From the NCBI RefSeq assembly GCF_014119005.1, contig NZ_JACGYX010000006.1, forward strand, positions 1 to 64,000: DNA of 64,000 nt, in the 5' to 3' direction. Position 1 is the first letter of the stretch. Each line of letters opens with the position of its first letter. The position numbers and the translations under genes were made by a program. This document shows, in pieces, positions 19,701 to 27,816 of this stretch. The stretch comes from Psychrobacter sp. GP33. GTDB taxonomy: Bacteria; Pseudomonadota; Gammaproteobacteria; Pseudomonadales; Moraxellaceae. The notes under the pieces were generated by a model. The model ran no database searches. It was not told where the DNA came from and was given only the letters and a program-made list of their open reading frames with translations.

Positions 19701-19839
19701 AGTGACTTCTACTCTATTAAGTCTAGTAGTCATTCCAATGGTTTACACTTTGATGGATGATGTGTCTAACTGGTTTGGCAAGTGGTTGGTGCCGCATGGA
19801 AAAGAGGTAAACGATAAATCCGCTACTGAACACCTATAA
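16726..19839 (+). CDS. RND efflux pump inner-membrane transporter (HAE1-type)
   Basis: A 1037-residue proton-driven pump of the AcrB/MexB superfamily. The N-terminal helix and porter start (QFPDIDLPAVVVTITLPGA) are typical. The proton-relay pair Asp401-Asp402 is intact in VIGVLVDDAIVEVENI, and the second half repeats the fold (FIMLMGIATKNSILLVDYA). Twelve membrane helices and two large periplasmic loops fit the family. The substrate range cannot be told from sequence; the protein looks closer to the multidrug HAE1 group than to heavy-metal CusA types, since no metal-binding Met cluster was noticed. A tolC/oprM-like gene is absent, so an outer-membrane channel must be encoded elsewhere. It is coupled to the adaptor by a 4-base overlap. 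Confidence 0.94.
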   Translation: MNLNASAYSIRNPLVAILLFVLLTMGGLFGFRQMKVQQFPDIDLPAVVVTITLPGAAPAQLENDVAKKIENRLTSITGIKHIRSTLQTGAATIVTEFVLDKDIQEAVDDVRSAVGEVRGDLPAAANDPIITKVSTSGFPVVTYSVTADNMSVEDLSWFVDDTITKRLSDVQGVGSISRIGGLERQITVATDPIVMSGLQLSISQLSQQIAAIQQDSSGGEAEVGNTTQTIRVLGAVERARELNDLQIAVPTGGTQALGQMAQVTDGAADPSSIAKLDDQTVVAFNVTRSRGASEVEVMALVDEALSQLHQDMPNISIEKVYDRATPIAEDYQASLRMLIEGGILAVIVVFLFLRNIRATIVTAVALPLSIIPTFLGMYLFDFSLNIISLLALSLVIGVLVDDAIVEVENIMRHLRMGKTPYEAAMEAADEIGLAVVATTFTLIAVFLPTAFMGGIVGQFFRQFGWTAALAIFASLLVARLITPMMAAYILRPEKKHIERQSRTMTGYLKMVTWTLHYRWLTMGVTLVLFVASLGLVKLLPTAFIPDNDIDQTRVEIEMTPDVALVDTERVAALASARIMSLPEVRHIFTSVGEAQAAMGPNAGSGSGKSKNIAGLDIVLAPRAERGSKQEIERKISAIVAEVPSARFTVGLSSGGETGYNFSLSSTNPQLLEQTVQKIMSDIRALPLVGAVTSDRSLPRQELTVTPDRLAMADKGVTTQDIATTLRIATVGDYEQRLSKLNLDTRQIPIVIRLPDVAKQNVTQLEGLYVPSARPAGQGVRVGEVAALNFGTGPAQISRLDRERAISITVQPTNGELGELVQAVKNTPTIQNLPASISIIEQGQAENMAELFSGFVIAMSVGIVCILGVLILLFKRLLQPFTILMALPLSIGGAFVGLIITGSSLSMPSMIGFIMLMGIATKNSILLVDYALIAQRRGLARFDAMIDACHKRARPIIMTSIAMGAGMLPLVFGWGEADPTFRRPMAAAVLGGLVTSTLLSLVVIPMVYTLMDDVSNWFGKWLVPHGKEVNDKSATEHL

Positions 19840-19861
19840 ATATTAAGAAAATGTAGCGTAT

Positions 19862-19897
19862 AAAAAGGTCCATACTACTATCAGTGTGGACCTTTTT
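19862..19897. terminator. Bidirectional terminator between the RND pump and glycosyltransferase genes
   Basis: The stem AAAAAGGTCCATAC / GTGTGGACCTTTTT with one G-U pair and an 8-base loop is flanked by A- and T-runs. It sits 22 bases after the pump stop and 137 bases beyond the end of the minus-strand glycosyltransferase gene. Confidence 0.85.
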
Positions 19898-20034
19898 TAT
19901 TTGTCAGAAAATAGTTACCGAGCATGAAAGAATATAAGTGGTTTTTAATAAAACATGGCTTTTATAAATATCAGCAATCTAGTTTTTGCAGGTTATACAA
20001 ATTTTGATTTATTTAACTTAATCTATTTAAATAG

Positions 20035-20757
20035 TTACTGTAAATTATCTTGTTCTAAGTTCGATAAAAAAGCTGCGAAACCCTCTGCTGCCCGAGCTTG
20101 CAGACGGCTACTGGTTACCACTCGAACGCGATTGCTCCAAATAATAGTATACCCTTGTGCTTCGAATTTTTTAACCAAGTCCACGTCTTCATGACAAGGT
20201 AATGGCGAAAATCCGCCAACTGCAAGATAGGTCTCAGCGCTAAAACTTAAATTCGCGCCATGAATATGATGATGCCCCATTTTATCTTGATAATGAGCTT
20301 TATAAGCTTCCTGCGTCTGCGCTGTTAGATGCGCCCAGCTATCAACGCTTACTACGCCACAAATCATATCAGTCGGTTGCTGCGCAATATGCTTTATTTG
20401 CTGGACTAACCAATCTTTATTTACTACTGAGTCGGCGTCTGTACAGGTAAGCCATGTCGCTCCATGTGCGATTGCATGGCGAACGCCCAAATCTCGCGCC
20501 CGTCCCACGCAGCGATACTCAGCGCATATATAATCGACGCCTGTTGTTTTTATGATTAAAGCGGTGTCATCAGTGCAGCTATCTAGCACCACCAGCGGAT
20601 AGACCGTAATGGTTGAGGGCAATTGGCGAATGGCTGTTTGAACCGCCACTAAGCAGCTGGCGATCGTCATCGTCTCGTTATGAGCAGGAATCACAATACC
20701 AATTCTTATATTACCTATAGGTTTACCAGTATTTTGCCGTTGATTATATTTCGTCAT
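20035..20757 (-). CDS. Family 2 glycosyltransferase of an ACAD/PIG-L/MTase/GT cassette
   Basis: A 240-residue GT-A fold, family 2-like glycosyltransferase, cytoplasmic, with no membrane helices. It shows IVIPAHNE (21-28), the nucleotide-binding strand end VVLDSCTDDT, the metal-binding Asp-Ala-Asp at 107-109 (CTDADS), and the acceptor-side GGFSPLPCHEDVDL with the conserved E-D. It is the last gene of a four-gene minus-strand run. ATG 20757 overlaps the methyltransferase stop as ATGA and follows AAGAAG. The donor and acceptor sugars are unknown. The overlap with three other enzymes argues for a shared product. Confidence 0.85.
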   Translation of the reverse strand: MTKYNQRQNTGKPIGNIRIGIVIPAHNETMTIASCLVAVQTAIRQLPSTITVYPLVVLDSCTDDTALIIKTTGVDYICAEYRCVGRARDLGVRHAIAHGATWLTCTDADSVVNKDWLVQQIKHIAQQPTDMICGVVSVDSWAHLTAQTQEAYKAHYQDKMGHHHIHGANLSFSAETYLAVGGFSPLPCHEDVDLVKKFEAQGYTIIWSNRVRVVTSSRLQARAAEGFAAFLSNLEQDNLQ

Positions 20758-21566
20758 ATTAAATCTTCTTGCATGGCGATTGACTCTGACGAGCGCTGCC
20801 AAACGTCCAATAAAAAATCGCTATCGATAATTTGACCCTGATGATTAAACGCGACTTGATGTTCATCTGCGCTGTTTACCGAATTAAATGCTTGGTATAG
20901 GCGTCGATGTACCGTCTCACCATTCATCTTGAAGCCGTCAATGGGGTAGCGCCAATGACAGCACAGTAGCGTGCCACCTGATGCAAGGTGTTGCTGAATC
21001 CAAGTGATGACGGTATCAATATCTTTTAAAGATAAGTAATATAAAATCTCACTAATGACAATCAAATCAAAGGATGGCTTATTAGCAAGCGTCTTGGCTG
21101 ATAAAGGATAAGCTTTTATTACAGCTTCTGTTAAATTCAAGAATACGTCGGGAATGACCCCTTGTAATATTCTCACATGGGGCGATTCTGTTAGGCGCTG
21201 TTTAGCCAGTTGCACTGCCTGAGCATTGCCGTCGATACTGACCAACGCTTGACAGCGACGAGCAAGCAACTCACTAAACACGCCATTGCCACAGCCTAAT
21301 TCAATGGCATCGTGATAGTGATGTTGTGGTAGTACCGCTAGGCAAATATTACGTTTTCGCTTTTCATACCAGCGGGTCTGATAGTGCCAAGGGTCGGTAT
21401 TGTCATTATATAACGCATCAAAATATGTTTCTGAATAAGTAGCCGACTGGCTATCAATAGAATCACAGTCAGCTGAATGAGTCTTAGCAATCTTTAAACT
21501 ATCAGGAAGGTTATTTAAATCGTCGGTAACAGGAATAGACACTGTGGATTTAGAGGTATGGCTCAT
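20754..21566 (-). CDS. Class I SAM-dependent methyltransferase (NodS-like)
   Basis: A 270-residue SAM methyltransferase. The SAM-binding loop is ELGCGNG (89-95), followed by the acidic residue Asp112 in VSIDGNAQAV and the DLIVISEILYYL strand. The lead-in YFDALYNDNTDPWHYQTRWYEKRK is characteristic of the NodS-like group, which methylates a sugar amine in rhizobial Nod-factor synthesis; that role is analogy only. The frame is open 46 codons further into the PIG-L gene, but GGGAGG lies well placed before ATG 21566. It overlaps the PIG-L gene by 17 bases and the glycosyltransferase by 4. From general knowledge, fused PIG-L/methyltransferase proteins occur in other bacteria, supporting a functional link. 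Confidence 0.85.
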   Translation of the reverse strand: MSHTSKSTVSIPVTDDLNNLPDSLKIAKTHSADCDSIDSQSATYSETYFDALYNDNTDPWHYQTRWYEKRKRNICLAVLPQHHYHDAIELGCGNGVFSELLARRCQALVSIDGNAQAVQLAKQRLTESPHVRILQGVIPDVFLNLTEAVIKAYPLSAKTLANKPSFDLIVISEILYYLSLKDIDTVITWIQQHLASGGTLLCCHWRYPIDGFKMNGETVHRRLYQAFNSVNSADEHQVAFNHQGQIIDSDFLLDVWQRSSESIAMQEDLI

Positions 21567-22413
21567 ATAAATAAACCTCCCAAGGTTGGCTGATTCTAGC
21601 GATGGTTTTAGCGGATAAAATTGGCGGATTGCCTGTACTCTCATCAACGGTGGTTTGGCTGGTAAAGCAAGCAATGGCTTCGGATTTACGCTGTAATTGC
21701 TCAACCGTTAAATCTAATCTGACAGCAGAGTGCCACGGAATGCGGCTATCACCAGGATTCGCCCAATGCCACGCCCAAATTAATACTTGATAACATGCCA
21801 GCTGGCATTGCTTGGCAAATGCGGCGATTACTTGTCCTGTCGCTTCATGGTCGGGATGTCCATCATAGATAAAGGGCGTTACTAAAATATCGTCAGGCTG
21901 TGTAATAGCCGCTAACTTTTGGTAAAATTGGTCTTTTTGGGCAAACACATCGCCATCCGTTATATCTAAAGCAATAGTCGTTACCTGATGTGCCACGCTC
22001 AACATGTCTAATGCGGTAGCGCTTTCTTGCGGACGAATGATATCAAGTTTCTCTGGAGGATAAATCTTTGAGTGTGGGTGGCTTTGCGTACCATTGGTGA
22101 CGTGAATAAGGACGATAGGATTGCCATTTGCTGCCAACTGTTGGAGCAGACCGCCCGAACCCAGTATCTCATCGTCAGGATGTGGGGCAAAAATGCATAC
22201 ACGCTGGTGTGATGGGAAATTTTTTGCAATATTTAATGAAGGTAAATTCTGTAGTCCTTGCCAATTTTGCCAATCGTCCTGACTGGTGCCATCGCCTTCA
22301 ATCACACGATCGCCAACAATGGGGTGGAGATGTTCAGATTTTGCGCCGTTATCTTTGAGATCAGAATCTGCTGTCACCTTGGGTGCTGACTTATTAGCTA
22401 TTACAGTTGCCAT
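21550..22413 (-). CDS. PIG-L family deacetylase
   Basis: A 287-residue zinc-dependent deacetylase of the PIG-L/LmbE superfamily, whose members remove acetyl groups from N-acetylglucosamine-containing molecules. The metal site is clear: APHPDDE (His78, Asp80, Asp81), the RPQE motif at 127-130, and GHPDH (His186, Asp188, His189). An N-terminal stretch of about 65 residues before the domain is charged and has no recognised function. It overlaps the upstream acyl-CoA dehydrogenase-like gene by 13 bases and the downstream methyltransferase by 17, so the three are probably translationally coupled. The substrate is not known. Confidence 0.88.
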   Translation of the reverse strand: MATVIANKSAPKVTADSDLKDNGAKSEHLHPIVGDRVIEGDGTSQDDWQNWQGLQNLPSLNIAKNFPSHQRVCIFAPHPDDEILGSGGLLQQLAANGNPIVLIHVTNGTQSHPHSKIYPPEKLDIIRPQESATALDMLSVAHQVTTIALDITDGDVFAQKDQFYQKLAAITQPDDILVTPFIYDGHPDHEATGQVIAAFAKQCQLACYQVLIWAWHWANPGDSRIPWHSAVRLDLTVEQLQRKSEAIACFTSQTTVDESTGNPPILSAKTIARISQPWEVYLYEPYL

Positions 22414-23486
22414 ATATTCACCTGCTTATCTGTTAAGTCTCGAGTAACATCACTAGATAATTCACCAATTTTTTGCAAATCAAACGCCCCATGACTTTGG
22501 CGAATAAACACGGTCAAATCTGCGGATAATCTTGCAAAATGAGCATTACTACAAAATGGTGCAGCACCTAGTGCCTGCCCGACGGACTCCATTACTAAGC
22601 GCGCCACCTTCTCGACTTGTGACCTTAATTCACGAATGACAAGTTCATGGCTACGTTGTGGTTCAGTATCTATTAAGTCACTCACATAACAAAAATACTG
22701 CCGAGTAACTGCTAGCGCTGTACCAATTTCCCCCAAATACATCGCTTTATAATCATTTGGTTTCTGCTGATAAGTAATTAATAAATAGGAAGCCATCTGA
22801 GCCGCCGCGCCATACCAGCAAGCTGCAACGCCTGCTGCACCATACCAAAAACCCAAACGTTCTAAATAAGCGTTTGCCGCGCCAACGTTATGACCCGACA
22901 CCTGATTGAACTCTACGGTGGCGGTATCAGTGGCTTGCATGCCAACCGCCTGCCATTTGCTATTGTCAATCGCAATACCAGATTGACGCATATCAACAAT
23001 AACCAGTTGCGAATGACCATGCTCATCTTGATACGTCATCAGCCCATGATCAACAATATTGGCACCGGAACACCACGCTTTTGTACCGCTAACTTTACCC
23101 TGCTGATAGCGGAGGGGATTGGGATGACCTTCTGACGCCCAAACTGCCCATAATCCATTGGTATCATTTTTATAACCCACTTCATGTAAGGTGCTGAGAG
23201 CGTCTAAGTGTGATTCGAACCATTTTGCAATGGTTAAATCAATGCTCGAAACATACGCTAAAATTTGCCAACGGATTAACGTACCTGAGGTTTCTTCCTC
23301 CAGATTAGTAATACTACTAGCAGGATGGGGGATTTTATCGCTATAAGTCACCAAAAATTTTAATATATCGTGCCGTAATTTATCGGTTATAGCCGATGCG
23401 TGTTCCGCTTGATCAGCCGCTATAATATTTTCTATGGCAGCTTTAAGTTGCTCTAATAAAGAGTTCTTTTCATCTAACCGTAACAT
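22401..23486 (-). CDS. Divergent acyl-CoA dehydrogenase-like protein
   Basis: A 361-residue protein with the acyl-CoA dehydrogenase layout: N-terminal helices (about 1-105), a central beta-domain (about 110-205; GKVSGTKAWCSGANIVDHG, IDNSKWQAVGMQATDTATVEFNQV) and C-terminal helices (about 215-361). The usual T-E-x-x-x-G-S-D flavin/CoA stretch is replaced by ASEGHPNPLR, so it belongs to a divergent branch and may act on something other than a standard acyl-CoA. It opens the tight cassette with the PIG-L, methyltransferase and glycosyltransferase genes. A 155-base gap separates it from otsA upstream on the same strand; the gap contains CTTGGTT/AACCAAG arms (23534-23554) without a T-run. Confidence 0.75.
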   Translation of the reverse strand: MLRLDEKNSLLEQLKAAIENIIAADQAEHASAITDKLRHDILKFLVTYSDKIPHPASSITNLEEETSGTLIRWQILAYVSSIDLTIAKWFESHLDALSTLHEVGYKNDTNGLWAVWASEGHPNPLRYQQGKVSGTKAWCSGANIVDHGLMTYQDEHGHSQLVIVDMRQSGIAIDNSKWQAVGMQATDTATVEFNQVSGHNVGAANAYLERLGFWYGAAGVAACWYGAAAQMASYLLITYQQKPNDYKAMYLGEIGTALAVTRQYFCYVSDLIDTEPQRSHELVIRELRSQVEKVARLVMESVGQALGAAPFCSNAHFARLSADLTVFIRQSHGAFDLQKIGELSSDVTRDLTDKQVNIWQL

Positions 23487-23641
23487 TAGGGCTCCTTAAT
23501 TATTATTATAAGATTGCTCTTGTTAGTCAGCTACTTGGTTGTTTTTTAACCAAGCATTAGCTATTTGGGTGATGTATTTTGCTCTCACTAAAGTTACTTT
23601 GAAAATAACTTATTGAAGATGAAATTTAGTGTCAATACACT

Positions 23642-25180
23642 TCATTTTAAACAGAGATCATTCAAAAAATCTTGTTGCCAACTATGTAAGTCATGCTGTT
23701 GAAGCCCTTGCAGTAATGTCTGATAGCGGCTCTGTCGCTCCTCTAATGGCATTATCAAAGCAGTATGTAAACCATGTATGATACTTTGAGGTTCGTGCGG
23801 GTCGATAATGAGCGCCGCCTGCATTTGCTCCGCCGCTCCTGCATAACGTGACAATAACAACACTCCTGGATCATTAGGATTTTGAGCCGCAATATATTCT
23901 TTAGCGACCAAATTCATACCATCCTTAAGAGAATTCACCCAGCCAACATCACTGTTCCAAAACGCAATCATTAATGCTTCTTGGCTCAATACAGTTTCGC
24001 TATAGGTAATCGCTTGCCAGTTTTCTATGAAGTCTTCACTGTTAGAAATATCTTGTCTATATTCACTAGGCGAAAATTGCTGGTTGATGTTATGAACCGC
24101 TTGTTTGACACGCTCATAAAGCTGTTGGTAAACGGGTAAATCTAAGCGGCTAGGACAAGCAATTTGTAATAATTTTAGCTGGTTTTGATAGATTGGATAT
24201 TGCTGTAAAAAATCGCCATACCCAGAAAAACGCTCTAACAGTCCTTTAGAATAATCAATTCTGTCCACCGCTATTATTTGCTGAGTGGCAGATTTTGTAA
24301 CATTTTCCCCCTGAATGTTTTTTATAGACTGGGAGGATAAATGAGAGGATAAACTCATAACATGCTGCTGGATTTTGGTCACATTGACGCCGATTGGGTA
24401 GGCGTTAATTACTAAACAGTGTGGTATACCCGAGTCTAGATTGAGCATTAACCGTGTACCAGCTTTGCCAGAGTCTGATTTAGTATAGAAGGTGTCTGAT
24501 GGCAAACTATTTAAAAAATTGTCTTTTAAATAATGCTGGAAAACAGCCACACAGTTGATTTTATCTTGCTGAGTCTGTGTGCCGAATACATCATAATAAG
24601 CAAGATGATTGATAAGTTCAGGGCTTTTATCAAGCTGTTGCCAAAATGGTAATGGAACAAAAGGAATGTGTAAAAAAAAGCCGATACGATTACTTATACC
24701 CAACTGACGGCAATCATACGCCACGCTTAAAAAATGATAGTCATGCACCCAAATCACATCATCAGGCTGAATGATCTTTTTTAATTGTTTGGCAAAAAGA
24801 AGGTTTACTGCTTGGTAGACTGCGTAGTCCTCCGGTGCTTGGCTAATCACATCAGTTTGCTCGTGCAGTAGTGGCCATAGGACATTATTGGCAAATCCAC
24901 AGTAAAACTGCTGATGCTGTTCATTATTAAAGGCTGTGGTCATATAAGTGACTGTTGTATTAGTCCCTTGCTTATCAGTATTTGTTAAAAAAGTTCGCTC
25001 GCAACTGCTAAATTCATTGATATCACCACCATTATTACTATCGATAACCTCACCATTCCAGCCCATCCATATGACTGAATTCCCATTAAAGACATCTTGC
25101 AATGCAATCGCAAGTCCACCTGCCATAGGGTTGTTGTCGGGCATTTTGACCCGATTAGATAAGACGATTAAGCGGCTCAT
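23642..25180 (-). CDS. otsA: Alpha,alpha-trehalose-phosphate synthase (UDP-forming)
   Basis: OtsA joins UDP-glucose and glucose 6-phosphate to trehalose 6-phosphate, the first step in making trehalose, a protectant against osmotic and cold stress. The GT-B, family 20 protein shows SNRV at the N-terminus, AGGLAIAL, VIWVHDYHFL, INAYPIGVNV, VDRIDYSKGLLERF and LVAKEYIAAQ. At 512 residues it exceeds the 474-residue E. coli enzyme by a modest insertion near SLSSHLSSQSIKNIQGENVTK. A TTG at 25213 is in frame, but ATG 25180 (MSRLIVLSNRV) fits the family. It follows otsB by 68 bases on the same strand. Confidence 0.95.
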   Translation of the reverse strand: MSRLIVLSNRVKMPDNNPMAGGLAIALQDVFNGNSVIWMGWNGEVIDSNNGGDINEFSSCERTFLTNTDKQGTNTTVTYMTTAFNNEQHQQFYCGFANNVLWPLLHEQTDVISQAPEDYAVYQAVNLLFAKQLKKIIQPDDVIWVHDYHFLSVAYDCRQLGISNRIGFFLHIPFVPLPFWQQLDKSPELINHLAYYDVFGTQTQQDKINCVAVFQHYLKDNFLNSLPSDTFYTKSDSGKAGTRLMLNLDSGIPHCLVINAYPIGVNVTKIQQHVMSLSSHLSSQSIKNIQGENVTKSATQQIIAVDRIDYSKGLLERFSGYGDFLQQYPIYQNQLKLLQIACPSRLDLPVYQQLYERVKQAVHNINQQFSPSEYRQDISNSEDFIENWQAITYSETVLSQEALMIAFWNSDVGWVNSLKDGMNLVAKEYIAAQNPNDPGVLLLSRYAGAAEQMQAALIIDPHEPQSIIHGLHTALIMPLEERQSRYQTLLQGLQQHDLHSWQQDFLNDLCLK

Positions 25181-25248
25181 ATCTCGTGTCTCACTATGTC
25201 GTGTTACGTTCAATCGTGCGTTTGTGAGTAGTTGCTTCTATCCTCTCA

Positions 25249-26139
25249 TCAATCAGATAACGCGCTAGATTTTTGGCAAAAACTTAAGAAGCTATGAAGT
25301 AAAATCGTCACCTCTTGAATATTATGGACATAATAATGAGCACAAGTTGGCTCACTACCTACTTTGATACCCATGCCCTGTATAGGGTCAATAGATATAG
25401 GGCTAATATAATTTTCTAATAACCTGCTTTTTTCGGTTGGTATATGGCGATCTTGTACCGCCATAAATCCTGCTTCATCGGTCATATCATCACCAATAAA
25501 AATAGGATAAATCGGTGCGCTGGTCTGCGTTTTTTGTAGTAAGGTCAAAATTGCTGAGCCTTTATTTGCTCCTTTTGGTACAGCCTCCAACACATATTTA
25601 CCTGCTTTCAATGTCCAATCAGACTGTTGTTTTAATGCTTTTGTCATGATGGTATAAGCGACATCAGCTAAGGTAGGATTTTGCCGATAATGTAGAGCGA
25701 CGGAATAGGGTTTGTTTTCAATAGTGAGATCATCATAAGGCATACAAAACTGGCTAATAACCTGCCTTATTGCTGCAAGTTCGACTGTATCAACAGACGT
25801 TACATCAGTATCGTTAACACTGCTCCCATCAAATGCTATTTCTAATCCATGCGTGGCTGCTATCGGCAAGTGCACAGGACATAGCATTTGCCTTGCTTCA
25901 GTCAGACTGCGTCCCGTTACGATGGCGACTTTAATACCATGATTTTGTATTTTTTGTAACAGCGTTAAGGTTTTGTTTGGAATAAAGCTATCTTTTGGAT
26001 TTAGCGTAAAATCTGCCAGTGTGCCATCTATATCTAGAAACAAATAATAGTCCTGCTGATGAGATAAATAATCGGCAAAGTTTTTTGGCTGAATATATAT
26101 GGGTGGACTATTTATGCTGGGGCTTCTTCCTGAAGTCAC
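25249..26139 (-). CDS. otsB: Trehalose-6-phosphate phosphatase
   Basis: OtsB removes the phosphate from trehalose 6-phosphate. It is a HAD-superfamily phosphatase of 296 residues with motif I FLDIDGTLADF (nucleophile Asp), VTGRSLTEA as motif II, the lysine region PKGANKGSAI, and motif III FIGDDMTDEAGF. The start is GTG at 26139, preceded by AAGGA six bases upstream; an overlapping ATG at 26141 is out of frame. It is first in the minus-strand run otsB-otsA and then the ACAD/PIG-L/methyltransferase/glycosyltransferase cassette. Confidence 0.94.
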   Translation of the reverse strand: MTSGRSPSINSPPIYIQPKNFADYLSHQQDYYLFLDIDGTLADFTLNPKDSFIPNKTLTLLQKIQNHGIKVAIVTGRSLTEARQMLCPVHLPIAATHGLEIAFDGSSVNDTDVTSVDTVELAAIRQVISQFCMPYDDLTIENKPYSVALHYRQNPTLADVAYTIMTKALKQQSDWTLKAGKYVLEAVPKGANKGSAILTLLQKTQTSAPIYPIFIGDDMTDEAGFMAVQDRHIPTEKSRLLENYISPISIDPIQGMGIKVGSEPTCAHYYVHNIQEVTILLHSFLSFCQKSSALSD

Positions 26140-26342
26140 ATTTATTCCTTTTTAATAAAATCCTTATTAATAAAGCGTCATCCTTTGGTTTTATTTACCT
26201 TAAATTTTAATCATTTTATCTGTTGAAAGTCGACGGGTTTTGAAATGTTAAACTATAAAAAAGCAACAAAAGTCAGTTAGAGTTGATAAAGAGTTTGCCA
26301 CAAATTGAGTTATGCTCTGATAGCAAGAATGTTCAATTGGGC

Positions 26343-26360
26343 ATGAGTTGTGTAACTCAT
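26343..26360. promoter_or_regulatory. 7-bp inverted repeat between otsB and yqjG
   Basis: ATGAGTT-GTGT-AACTCAT is a perfect dyad in the 468-base divergent interval 26140-26607, about 200 bases from otsB and 250 from yqjG. It could be an operator for either gene. I see no other gene or convincing promoter in this AT-rich stretch. Confidence 0.35.
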
Positions 26361-26607
26361 TAAGCGCTATTTCAATTCACAACTGTCCATTCAAAAATGC
26401 ATCAACTTTAGGTTAAATATCTTACGCTGCCGTGTTGCGCAGGTTATTGCTGAAGCTTATATTTCCCAATAGCTGATCAAAAATTATTTACTATCGTTCA
26501 TTTAATTGGTTGATTTAAAGAATATTATTAGGCATTACTCTCTAGAGTAAAAACCAGAAGTTTTAATTCAATGCAACAACCAAAACTAAAATAAAGAGGA
26601 TTGAATA

Positions 26608-27597
26608 ATGGGACTATTAGTCGAAGGACAATGGCAAAACCAATGGTACGATACCAAATCTACTGGTGGCAGCTTTGAGCGTAAAGAATCCAGTTTTAGA
26701 AACTGGGTTACTGCAGATGGTAGCGCTGGCCCATCAGGGGTTGGTGGCTTTAAAGCTGAGCCCAATCGTTACCATTTGTATGTCTCTTTAGCGTGTCCTT
26801 GGGCGCACCGAACCATTATTTATCGCAAGCTAAAAGGCTTAGAGGACATGATATCCATGTCTGTGGTCAATCCTATTATGGGTGATGAGGGCTGGACATT
26901 TAAGGCTGGTAAGGGTGTTATTCCTGATCCCATTTTTAACGCCACGCATTTATATGATATCTATATTGCTGCGCAAGCAAATTATACGGGGCGAGTGACT
27001 GTTCCTATTTTATGGGATAAAAAAACCAACAGCATCGTGAGTAATGAGTCGTCTGAAATTATTCGTATGTTCAATAGTGCCTTTGATGACGTTGGGGCGT
27101 TGGCAGGAGATTTTTCACCGCCAGAACTATTAGCAGAAATCGATTCGCTCAATGAGTATATTTATACTACTATCAATAACGGCGTATATCGTGCTGGTTT
27201 TGCCACCACGCAAGAGGCCTATGAGGATGCGGTAATCGAGCTGTTTAATGCGCTAGATGTACTAGAAGTCAGGTTAGATAATCGTCGTTACTTAACGAGT
27301 AGCACGATAACTGAAGCGGATTGGCGATTATTTACTACCTTAGTGCGTTTTGATAGCGTTTATGTGGGTCATTTTAAATGTAATTTACACCGAATCGTGG
27401 ACTACCCAAATCTTTGGGGCTATTTGCGAGATTTGTATCAAATACCAGGTGTTGCCGAGACGGTAAATATTAACTATATCAAAATGCATTATTACGGTAG
27501 TCATGAGACTATTAACCCAACACGTATTATACCTGTTGGTCCTGAGATTGATTTTAACGCGCCGCATGGTCGTGAGCGATTATCAATATTGGAATAA
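26608..27597 (+). CDS. yqjG: Glutathionyl-hydroquinone reductase
   Basis: YqjG-type (Xi class) glutathione transferases reduce glutathionyl-hydroquinones in the cytoplasm. The 329-residue protein closely follows E. coli YqjG: the N-terminal WYDTKSTGG and FRNWVTADG, catalytic Cys63 in LACPWAHRT, VSVVNPIMG, SGR/TGRVTVPILWDKK, SNESSEIIRMFN, and the helical domain ending near HYYGSHETINPT. All expected landmarks are present and the length is normal. AGAGGA lies about 8 bases before the ATG. It is a single-gene unit followed by a long non-functional stretch. Confidence 0.95.
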   Translation: MGLLVEGQWQNQWYDTKSTGGSFERKESSFRNWVTADGSAGPSGVGGFKAEPNRYHLYVSLACPWAHRTIIYRKLKGLEDMISMSVVNPIMGDEGWTFKAGKGVIPDPIFNATHLYDIYIAAQANYTGRVTVPILWDKKTNSIVSNESSEIIRMFNSAFDDVGALAGDFSPPELLAEIDSLNEYIYTTINNGVYRAGFATTQEAYEDAVIELFNALDVLEVRLDNRRYLTSSTITEADWRLFTTLVRFDSVYVGHFKCNLHRIVDYPNLWGYLRDLYQIPGVAETVNINYIKMHYYGSHETINPTRIIPVGPEIDFNAPHGRERLSILE

Positions 27598-27816
27598 AGC
27601 ATCTGTTATGCCCACATTAAACTGTCTAAATAAGTGACATATATGGCATGGCTAGAAGCCCAGTTATCAGTTGCCTAAAATCAGTTCACCACTACAGGCT
27701 TAGCTTGCTTCTCATTACGTTGCGATAAGTCAGATTAAATTAGTTAACATTTAATCCATGACTGGCGGCAAGATTTGATTTAAGATTTTATTATCATTTG
27801 CCAGCAGGAAGCCAGC

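Noticed and set aside
19955..20194. A plus-strand ORF overlapping the end of the glycosyltransferase gene
   Set aside because: Most of it is antisense to the clear glycosyltransferase coding sequence, and the remainder has no family features.
23534..23554. Terminator between otsA and the ACAD-like gene
   Set aside because: CTTGGTT and AACCAAG can form a 7-bp stem, but the T-rich part is in the loop and no T-run follows on the minus strand.
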